Source: Cladopsammia gracilis (taxonomy: Eukaryota; Cnidaria; Anthozoa; Scleractinia; Dendrophylliidae). From it: a DNA stretch of 64,000 nt. The position numbers and the translations under genes are program-made. The notes beneath the pieces were generated by a model. That model ran no database searches. It was not told where the DNA came from and saw only the letters and a list, made by a program, of their open reading frames with translations. Positions within the stretch are counted from its first letter, which is position 1, and the number at the start of each line of letters is the position of its first letter. Of the stretch, positions 27,701 through 39,700 are shown one piece after another. The stretch lies in the NCBI GenBank assembly GCA_022457155.1, contig JAJGOT010000037.1, positions 831,501-895,500 on the forward strand. Direction: 5' to 3'.

Positions 27701-30700
27701 AAATCAGAATTCCACAAAATAAGGAGACTTGCGGTATCTACTTCTTAACTATGGTGGCTGACAAAAAAAATTGAATCATTAAAGAAATGACAAGGGAGCA
27801 CATTACACCATCGGTTGCATGTAATGCTTTGCAGCAGTCATATCATGTACCAACTGCAACTCACTTGACAAGATGTCAACAGCCAGCCGATGATAGCCCA
27901 TCGTGGTATTATATCAGAACACAGCACTTCATTACACGGATGAACCACACCCACTATGTAACGTATGAGATCTGCCCGCAGAGTCTTACTTTCTGGAGAA
28001 GACAGGTACTAAAGAACAAGAACAAGTTAAAGGTCAGCTGCAACAGTTCATTATTTTTAGAGCCATGCCTACTTGTCCACCACATACATGTAAGTCGGAA
28101 ATAAGCAAACAATATTCTCAATCCCTGGCTGGTAGTTGGAAATTTGCGTGGTTTGGATTTCTTCAAAATAATTTCAAATTCTAACATAAATTTGGCTATT
28201 AAACATCAAAATCCTCAAAACTGAAAATCTTAAAAAAATATTTAATTTTTTTTGTCTGACTAATGTTGGCCACATTTGTGACAACATTATTAGAATAAAA
28301 AATTATTAACATTAATTTTCTTACAAAAAAATAAATTATAAAATCTACAGTCACAGTAATACAATGTCATATACATGCATTTATAACGTTTTCTTAAAAT
28401 CCACAGTTTGTATTAAAAAATATTGTAATAGTACACAGTCAAGTGTAAACACTCTTACACTGTATACCATACACAATATTGCTTCAGTTGTAGCTGTTCC
28501 TGATAATTATGTGAACAGGACATTCAATACTGAAAAAAACAACAATATTTAGATCATAATAACACATATGAATGAAAACAATAGTTAACCTGCTTTTGAA
28601 ACCAGTCTTGGTACCTTTTCTGCTGGCCAAATCGTACCTGTAACACAATAAAAATAAGATTATTAATTGTAACAACCATACCTGCATGCCAAAATGACCA
28701 ATCTTAACTGAAAAAATACACTGCAGCAGCCTGATTCACCTGTACCGAAATGCTGACAGCCCATCTTCTTGCTGCCTCTATGTCTACCATTGAGAGTAAG
28801 CTTAATTTATGTAGGTAAGAACAGTATGGAAAATAAGACAATTCTAATCCTTATAGTACATTTAATATACATTTAAACAGTAGTGTAGGTTTTGTTGGAA
28901 ATACAGATTGAAATAAAAGACTTCCAAAAGTTTTATACCACAACATACTTTGCGACTATTAAAGTTAATACAAGTTGGCACAAACATAATCATACCTTGG
29001 ATGTTAAAAACAAGATCTTATTCTCCATTTCAGGATGGAGTCTGCATGCTAAGAACTTCCTTGATGTTCTAGTGTAGAGCAGCTGAGAGATACCTTAAAT
29101 CATTTATTAATAACCCACATTAACCTTGTGATAACTAACAACTTCCTGGATACATAGTTACATGTACCAGGCAGTACTAGTTTTGTGACTGTTAACCCTT
29201 GTGGATGCCATACCCCCCCCCCCCCCCCCCCCCCTCCTACCCTAAGACACATTTCTGATATATTGTAACATCGCAAAAACCCAAGGGAGGGGTTGCAACC
29301 ACCCCCACCCCCCCTCCCTTTGCCCCCTTGAACCAAAGTGGGGGTATACATTTGTGTGACATACATCTGAGGGTTAAGCTATTAGTGAAATGACAGTTTT
29401 ATACCAACTACAGCTAATTGTAAGATAAAAGACAATACATAAAATAACATAAAGCCAAAGCTATGCTCTTAGAAAAGTCATAGGGAGCCCAAAGGGGAAC
29501 ACAGCACTTTTAAAGCTGTTTCTCAAAGACTGAAGTTAGTAGACTAAGGCCCCCACCCCAGGCACTGCTAGAGCACAGCTCTGAGATCACAACATAGTTG
29601 GCATGCATTGAGAAACTATTAAAAATATAATACGTAACATTCAGATGTTCACAGCAGAGCATCATCAAACAAACCTGTAAACTGTGGACAAAGCGACTGG
29701 GGTTTGTGTAAAATGTCCTTCCACAGTGCAGTGAATTCTGGTATTCTATAAAGATGCAAGATAAATCAGTGATTTAATTTGGATTTAGTTATTTTTTTTT
29801 TTGAAATCATGTTTTTTTTTCTGTTAGTAATTTATCATCTTCAAGTTGCTGTATTATAAACAAACCTTGCAACATTTTGTAATAGTCGCACAAGATCTCT
29901 TCCAATAGGAATGCAGTCTGCAAACTGAGATAAATATTTACCATTAGTCTTTTTTGAGGTCACTGGAAACAATAAAACAAAATAACTATTTTGTTCAGAA
30001 AAAAAAAACATGACTTGAGGTTTTTGACAGCACTATGTTGCCTGCATGTAACTAAACTGTGCAAAAGGTAAAACTAATAATAATATAATTATTATAATTA
30101 TTAGTATTAGAGCAATTTTCAATTGAGTGTCGAAAGTAATTTCATAACTGCTTTGGTTTTGCATTGCTACGCTTTGTGATTGGCTAAAAACTCTTGTACC
30201 ATTTTCTCAACCAATCAGAAGTAAAACCAAAACCAATTGTGACTTGCTCGCATGCCTTTTCCCGAGCTTGGTGCCGGCTGCATGTATTTACTTAGAGTTC
30301 TGATTGGTTCATCGGATTGTCTGGGAGTTCTGTGATTGGTCAGAGCAATTACTTTGGTTTTGGTTTTACGACACTCAATTGAAAACCGCTCTAACCCACT
30401 GACACCTAAACTGCCCCAACCTGCATGTGAAGGGCCACTGTCCTTCTACCATTTGTGACATCATTTTTTATGACAAAAGATGTCTTTGATGACTAACTTT
30501 TGCAGGATGAAGAAGTCTTCCAATGCAAGCTCAAATGAGAGCAATCCCGAGAATTGGGCCAAAGATACATGCAAGAAACCCACTAAATTTGACTGTTTAA
30601 ATCCCCCAAAAAATTTTCTTTTCCACACATTCCTGAAATGAAAAAGTGAACCCTAGCCCTTGAATGAAAGGATGTTTAGTCTTCATGTTGCCAACAATGT

Positions 30701-33700
30701 TTTGGCCAGTTTGGTTGTAATTTATCGAGTAGACAATAGTAAAAAATGGCATTAGAGGCTTCAAATTGCCATTAATGGGTTAAAACCACCAGCTTTTAAT
30801 GAGATCCATACAGTAAATTAAACATTTGATTTGATCATACCCTTTCCCTCAGAAGTGATGAACAGAATTCTATTTCCATTTGCCGTAAATTTTTGAATGC
30901 TGCTGCTTCATGATCCTCTAGCAATCTAAGGAATGTGTAAACAGCAGTCGCCAGGAGCATGGGATTCTTCTCCAACCAAGCTCTGAAAATAACACACATT
31001 AAGGATACAGTGTAACTATATATACTGTGAGTTAATGCACAACTCTAGGAGCTGCAAAGCATTTCTTCAAGGCTTTACTGCTATTATTGACAAACAAGAT
31101 GCTTGCAGAGTAACAGTTTGTTTGTCCAAAGCAAAAACATGTTACCAGGTACTCACAGCCAGCAGCTAGAGTGCATTAAGATTTGATTAAAAGTTAAAAA
31201 ATGTATGTATTATTATCAATGGCAAAGTCTGTTGGTCAACCAGTTTTTCTTAATTTCGTGTACATGTAGCTACTGAATCTGCAACCATTGCTATCATATT
31301 CATATAACAAAAACGTTCTGCAATGTTACAGTAAAGTAAAGTAAATATAGCTTTATTTGCATGACTATATTGAGTTACAGTATTGCAAAAGCATACTTTC
31401 AACAATAACAAAAGACAGTAAAGGAATATTAAATAATTACAAAACTTCATTTTGATTTGACAATATTAAGCTATCACGTAATTCAAAGCATGCAGATATC
31501 ATTTTCATTAAAAGTAAATTAACAAAATAATTGGAAGAGTTCATCAATTTATTCTTCGATACTTTCTGTTGAGGATGTATTTTGAATATTTGGCAAGTGT
31601 TGGTAGATTTGATTAAAGTATTTCTCTCTTAAAGTTGAATATCTTGGGCATTGAAAGAGAAAATGAATTTCGTTTTCGATATTATTTGATTCGCATAAAG
31701 GGCATAATCTATTTTCTCTAGGGATTTGATTATATCGACCAAGCTCGATCATGAGTTTTGGATTACCTGTCCTAAATTTGACTAGAGTTTTCCTTTCATT
31801 TGATTTCCTTGTATGATCTAGATAATGGGAGATTATGTATTGATCCTTAAAACTATTGTAAAATTCAGTGATGAATCAAGGAGCAGGACCCAGGGAAGGG
31901 GCCCCTGACAATTAATTTGTAATGAAAATAAGAACAGAAGGGCCAAGTTTCTTTACTGTGAGTGATCTTCTCTCTGGTCCATTCCTTTTTCATTCTGTGT
32001 CCCCACCTTTTGTGTCCTTAATAATGTTTTCAACAATGGTTCCATGTCTGTACATAACATAACAAGGTGACACATGACCAACAGGTCTTACTAAACTTTG
32101 TTTATTTTTAACTTTTTAGTTATTCCAGGGTGCTGGTACCCTTTAATTATTGTATTTATATTTAATTAATCCTTGAAATTTACTTATTTAAACATCTCTG
32201 GGTACAATAAAGCTTTGTTGTTGTTTGTATTGAAACACTTATTGTACAGCCATAACACTTTCTAATGCCACACCTCAGAGGTGTTATGGGTTAACTGATA
32301 TCTCTGATCTTACAGGGTGCAATACACAGGTGCTGCACTATCTAAATCTTGTTAAACCTGGGTTTTGAATATGAATATTTCGTACCTGTTGCTGCTTAAT
32401 AATCCCAAAACGTGTTCTGCTAGCCAGACATTTGATGGTGAGTTATCCCCTCCAGAAATTTGTCTAAGAAGAGCTTGACACAGGCCTTCTAACCCTGGAC
32501 TAGAACTTTTGACCAGCTCACCAGAAAGCCATAACACCTACAGTGTATAGCACAAAAATTACTGCACAATAACTACCAGCTAAAATGTTATTTGAATGTG
32601 GTGAATTGGATTTTGGAGACAGCAAGTAATATATTCATAACCAAATTCAAATCAAAGCTTTTCTAAATAATGAAAACCACAGTTTTTGCCTTCTGTGAAA
32701 ATGAACAACTGTGACAGTAGATTTTTTGGGTAAATCATGGGGAACAGTTTTATACCCTGAACTATGATAATCAATGTAAGATGATCATCTTTCAATTAAA
32801 CAGGCCCTTTTAGGGGTTTTGTCAAATGACATTATTTTACTAATAAAATAAAGAATGTGACAAGATTCAGCAATTTAAAGGGAACATTAATAGGGCAAAC
32901 AAGGAAAAATGGAATTTGAAAATATATACAGACCTATACTGACAGGGATGCACATTAAAACCTGTGACCATACTAATCAAAACTACATTTGACATTTTCT
33001 TATACTATATCTTGCATCTGGAACCAGTTACCTCCAGCAAGTAAATCTTCTGCTTCACTGTCGCAATTTCGTAACTTGATTAAATACTCTAAATAATCTA
33101 GCTGGCTGCCAATGCAACAAATGCATATGATTTTGCCTTCACTACACAACCGAACACACTCAAAGGTTGAGGCATGGGCGCGTTGGTCAGCCAGGCCCAC
33201 GATACATTTTATTATTGACAAAGGACTATCGTATTACAATATTACTATAATATACTATACTATAATATCACAATAACTCTAGGTTGGCCGGCCAGGCCCA
33301 CGATACATTTTGTCATTGACGAAGAACTATGATATAACGATAACTCTAAGCGCACCAGAGCTGGGCACGTAAACCCCAAAAAAACAACTGTTGGAAAAAA
33401 TAGGGACCATGTACCCCCGACCTATGCAGTGGTGCTACCTTTGGGGTTTTAAGGTGTTTTTAACTAAGAAACAAACGACTAAAATGCGGCTAAAACTGCC
33501 GATAACAAATCTTAAGGTATTACAATAAACAACTAAGACGAAAGTTAACTTGTTTGAACAGTACTAGAGGCGGCGAGGCTGACTGCAGAATGACACAAAT
33601 CTATCAACGAACAGTTTTCAAACTCACGAACCGTGAGCCCCTGCGCACTACACTAGTACCCGGTTCTCTGCTCCATGTCGGCAAAATATTAATTTATGTC

Positions 33701-36700
33701 AATACCGATTATCACAAATTACATATTACTGGATTTATTGTACCTATGTAAATTTAAGTTTTTAGTACTAATTTTGTTCAAATTTATATTAATAGTTTAT
33801 AAAATATTGTATTTTAAAGTATTTTGTAGTGTTGATCACTTCTATCATGAGCCCTTGGCTCGGGAGATTGGGCAACCACTCCCTGTGAAAAGGACGTTAA
33901 ATAAATTATTATTATTAAATTAAATTTCATAGTGCTGCCACAAACACACCTACTAGAGTGGTTTTCAACTGAGTGTTGAAAGATTATTTTGCAATGACTT
34001 TTATTAGTTTTGCATTGTTACACTTTGTGATTGGCTGAAGAATCTTGCATCACTTTCTCAACCAATCAGAAATATATTAACCAAAACCATTATTAAGACT
34101 TGCTCACATGCATTTTCCTGCACTTGGCAACCAGCTACATGTATTTGCTTCAAGTTCTGATTGGTTCATTGGAAGGACTGCCTTTGTTGCAATTGATTTC
34201 AATTGGTTTTATGACAATCATTAAGTTTCTGAAAACTGCTCTAAACACAGGGCTTACTAATAACAATTACCACTAATAAACAAAGTCATGTACTTGAACA
34301 ATACCTGTGCCCTAACAGTGTCCAGTAGTTTACTAAGCTTGTCTGTAACAATGCCAATCAATCGTGTGATAATCAAACTCAGTCCATCTCTGGTGATATA
34401 TGACAGGTCTCGGAAAGCCTTGAAAAACAAAGGTAATCATACAGATAACCCTTAGTATGGTATAACTGTTGCAGATAAAATCCGGTTCTCATGTTAAATG
34501 TGTACCCAGTATTTACTCTTACAGGGGTTCTGACAGGGTGTGCAGGTGTGGGACCGCAAAATTCGGTCAAACCCGCACGATTCTGCACAATTCATAAAAA
34601 TCCACACAATCCCACACAATACTGTTAGAGTTAGCTTTGCGCTTAGGTTAGGGTTAGCTTACCTAGATTGAATACAGGAAATCCTTTGCAGACGACTTAA
34701 ATAAAGAACGGGGTATTATAAGTTATAGAGTAGCCTTGTTGCTACGATCTTCTGAGATTATTCCTTTGTTCTAAGATTTGTTCACAAATCTTTTCTTCCT
34801 TTTTTTGTTTAAGCCAAAATATTTAACCTAGATTGAATACTGATCTAACTTGAGACCGGATTTTACATGCAACATAAATACAGTGACTAGTGAATGTCTG
34901 TTGGCAAACTTGCAATCTGATTGGCTATAGAGCCATTGTTTATTGACTAATAGATAAGGTGCTTGAACATGACCTTCATGAATTTGCCAATAAAACAATC
35001 TTTAGTTTATTGAAATAGTTCAGCATCTGGCTTATTCTGACTCCAACTTAGACTTCAAAAAAACAACAAATTAATTGACATCTTAAAATATATACAATCA
35101 TGTATTAAAAAAACAGCTTATTCAGTTGCTTTCAAATGACAGTCCCAAATTCAGTAGGAGCATTATATTATTTAAGGGGATCTTTTATTTCCAAAAAATA
35201 AAAAATAACAGATCGAGTCCTCATCTTCCATTCTCAAATGCATGGACACTACTGTACCTAAGACTTACCCATGCAGGGCTGTGCTAATATCAGTACAGCA
35301 GGTAACAATGTTTTCTAAAGAGGTAACAATAACAACTGTAGTGACTCAAGTCTTTACTAATGTCACTGATATTCCACGCAGTAATGAATGGTGTTGGAAT
35401 GGAAAATTTCATCATGTATCACCTACAGTCAACTCCCACTATATAATGGATGTGCCTCCAGTACTGATCAACAATTTGGTGTCCATAATACAGAGTGTCT
35501 GTGATAATGAGAGGTTTTTCAGAAAATCGTATTTTGTTAGGACTTAATTGAACTGCTGTCCATAATAACAGGGTGTCCATTATAGGGAGGTATCCATAAT
35601 GTGGTAATTGACTGTATTTTAAAAATGAGAACCCTGTACATACATATATTAACATTGTACATTTATTTTTGTTAACCTTTGGTGCAGCTGGTGGTTCAAC
35701 CAGTATGATATATAGCAGACCCAGAGATGCCTCCTCATGTTGCTGAGGACCTTTAGACACCTGACAAATAATACATAAGTCAATTAATTTGTTTCAACCT
35801 CAAACTTCATCATCAGCAGGATTTTTGTTAAGGTTTGCAATGACAGGGCCCAAACTGTGAATAACAGGGACCTTTAAATTTTATTGGCACACAGTCCCCC
35901 AGAAATGTTTTGAAATTTTGAGGCCCCGAGTGCGCATTTTAGACCATTTATGACCAATTTGGGTTTTTGCTTTAACCATTTTAACTGACGCAATTAATAA
36001 CAAAGCACAGTTTTATTCCACTCATAATAAAGATCAAATAGCCCATCAACTTTAGCAGTTCTTCATTCAAATATCTTAGCACATTTTCCTGAGAAATAGC
36101 CAGGACAAGAATTGAAACAGCCAAGCAAAGGTCCCGGTGCCCCTGCTCTAACAAAAACGTTGACCAGGGTCTTCTAAGCAATCAAAATGGGGATGCGGAA
36201 GTCAAGACCCCACAAATAGCAGATCACATACACCTCATTGCAGAAATGTTGTTATAGAAAATACAAAATACCAAAAAGGAATGGAACACCTGACAACTCC
36301 CGGGGGCAGGGAAAAGAGGGGGGGGGGGGGGGGGTACTCTCCAAATTTGGACCCCATTTTAGAAAGAATTTGCACTCAAAATGATACCCTGTTCTAGAAA
36401 TAGATCAATTTTTAATACTCCGTGCTAGAAAAAATGGCTGCTGATAATCTGAAGCTTCCGTGCGTTTGAAATATAATACCCTGTTCTAGGAAACGTCTCT
36501 AAAATGGATACCCCGTTCTAGATCAGGAGTCCCAAAATCGTGACCCCGTTGGGCGGCACATACCCATATAGGTAGGAAGTACCACCGGGTAACAACTGAA
36601 GTTCCTTACCATCTTCTCAAGGCCTGAATTATACCCCCCCTCCCCTATACCCCTCTCCCTCCCCCTGGAGGGTCAATGGAGCCTTGAAAGTAAATGAACA

Positions 36701-39700
36701 TCACCGATGCAACCTAAACACAAAAACCAAAAAGGCCATCCTGGAAAAAAAAAAACAACCCTCGCAATGAAACTCCTTACTAGGCTAGATGGAACGGGAG
36801 TACCACTGTCTACTTACCATTTGATTCAGAGCATCATGAGCTTCATTTTCTGAAAGATTTGAAATCACTGCTGTGAGTACTCCATGGCACTTCTCTAACC
36901 TCTGAAATAAAACAAAAAAACCTCATTAGAGCTAGAGAATTCCATACTGCCCTTGCATTCTCCCAATATGAAATGAATCAACAGTAATTTAAATTACATG
37001 TTATACAGGGCTTCTGATATTATGCGATGGTGCGATTTTGCACAAGTGATCTCAAATTGCATCCGATTGCATAATCCATAAGAAATCTTATTATTGATAA
37101 AAATGCATAATCTGGACAAAATAAAAACTTAAAATGGCATTGAAAACATCATGCAGAGCCTCTGAAATGTTTAATGTTGTTGTGAATGTGACACTTAAGT
37201 ACTCTATGTGAAATGTTCTCTAGAGAAATCGCATAATGGAGCTTTTCTGCCGCATAACATGACCTGGAAATTCCACATAATTTCCCAATATTTTTCGCAC
37301 TCTATCAGAAGGCCTGCATGTATTGCAATAACAATCAACTGATTCAAATCTACTAATACCTGGATGTTATCTCTTTAACCAACACAATAAAATGCAAAAC
37401 AATTTTCATTTATCCTACAATCTGCATCATAAGGAGTTACAGTGCGATGCACCCAGCAAATTTTTTTTATATATTTGTTGGGTGCTCCGGTTAGCGCAAT
37501 GTACTGTAAAGACACTTTCAAAACACATGTTTTTCAACTAATTTTCTTACATGATGTACTTCCAAGGTAGTATGCGGGGTTCAAAATAAAATCACAGCTT
37601 TAAGCTTGAATTTGTAGGCATTTTTTGTCTAGGCTCAATTTTTCCTGGCTGTCAATAATGAATGAGCACATACCCTCAGCAGTCAACAACATGATTTTTT
37701 TTCACTTTTTGCGATTTGTGTGTAGGCCACTTCTTATAATCTGTTCAAAGCTTTTTTTAGTAGCATCACCCCAGGTGTGGCAAAATCTTGGTGACAATGC
37801 CCCTTTAAGGACAGTCAGAGGGCCAATAACTAAAATCAACCAATCAGAATGCTCTATTGCCAGTCCAATATCTTCTAAGTATTGGACCAGGCATTGTCCT
37901 GAACAATCCTTTAGTTGTGTAATAAGTCATGTAATAAATCTTATATTAACCAAGCTCGCTTGTTACCGTACTGGGAGAATATCAGCCCTCTGTCTTTTTT
38001 GTGTGGACCAAGCACAGCAAGGTCTGTACTGTCAAGACCTCGGGATGATATTCTCCCAGTATAGCCCTCGCGCTTGGTCAATAAGATATTTTTTAATGGT
38101 CACTTTTGCGAGAAAGGTACAAAGTGTACTGAAGGATAACTATGAAGTAATATCAGTCAGCAGAATGGTTCATACATGTAGCTGTTGTGGTTTAATTACT
38201 CATGCACGTAGCGGCATGAGTTAAAAAATGGGCTCTGTTATTCTTCTTCTTTTTTTTTTTGGTGTCACGATTTTGCATGCAAATTTATGCATGCATATTT
38301 TAAATTGTGCACTTTCGGTTCATAGACTTCCTGTTTAGTGACTTCCGACTACTCCCACTTCTGGTAAAACAGCGGTACTGAAGTGTCAGGACGGCATCTC
38401 CTACAACCCTACTTACATCACTAATGTTCACGTTAGGTATACATTTATATAAGACTTAGAAGAATCACTGGCTTCATTGTGGTACAGCCTTCATTTACAA
38501 AACATTCAATAGTAATCAACATGGTTTGCAGGAACGATGACTGAATGAAAGGAGTAACTCTTCTCCGTGTTGGACATCTTCTTATCGTGTTTAAAATATA
38601 TCATAAAACTTTCTTACGCATGTGCATGAGAATAGGCTGCTTGCAGCCTCTTTTTTTTTCTTTAATTTGAAAATATTCAAACCAGTTCAATTTTTATTTT
38701 CCTTTGTCTCAGATTATGGCCTGGTTTGAAAATTTTCAAACAAAAACAAAAATTAAACCACAACATAGCAATGCATTTACATGAACATTACCACACATAT
38801 ATAATTATTTTCCATCTGAAAGTGGTTCAAGTTGTTGTCAACTCAGCCAGAACACAATGCTAATCCATGAAAAATAAGTTAAAAACCTTGTTTTCAACCC
38901 AACGTGTCACAGCAAGCATGAGCAGGAAAACTGTCTGCTTTATGGAGTTCAAAATCGCATAATTACTTATTAGATGCTAAAGAACAATGATAAATAATTT
39001 TTGGTTTCTTCAGAGAAGGCAAGAATTCCTTTGTTCACAAAGAAATTTTGACAGCTGAATGGGACATGAATGTTGCAACAGTGCGTGCAAAATACAAAAT
39101 GCCATGTAAAAAACCGAAACCAGTGGATCGTTTTATTTACAGAGGAACCCCATTAATATCACCACAGTTGGGCCATAAAAATGTGCTCATATTTGTCCAT
39201 AGTACCAAGCAAATGCACCTTAAACTGAAAACGTCTCAACAATACTGTCACCTATTGTTGCTAAATGAAAAGTTGTTGTTGTTGTTGTTTTTAATATGGT
39301 AAGTCCTCAGAAGTGATGTTTTTGGTGGAAGTGTAAGCTGGGATAACCAAGATAACTATGGGATAACCAAGATAACTGTGGGATAACCAAGATAACTATG
39401 GGATAACCAAGATAACTATGGGATAAGTTGGGAAGAATCTAGAATGATGGACATGAATTGTTAGATTAAAATTTTTGGAGCAACTACAGAATGCAGGGCC
39501 AGTTTTCTAGGACTATCACTGAAGTGGCTGGGCGGCTCGACAGTGAAACGGTAAATGTAAGAGTGGAAGTCTCATAAGTGAAACGTAAGACTTAAGCATT
39601 TAAAGAACGAGTAAGGTATATTACAGAGTGGCTTGGCGGCTCGCCAGTGGACTTGAGTGTTTAAAGAACGAGTAAGGTATATTACAGAGTGGCTCGGCAG

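Noticed and set aside
37625..38224. 199-aa open frame on the + strand
   Set aside because: It runs through a foldback element and into the terminus of a second element, inside INTS3 intron 1. No domain is visible.
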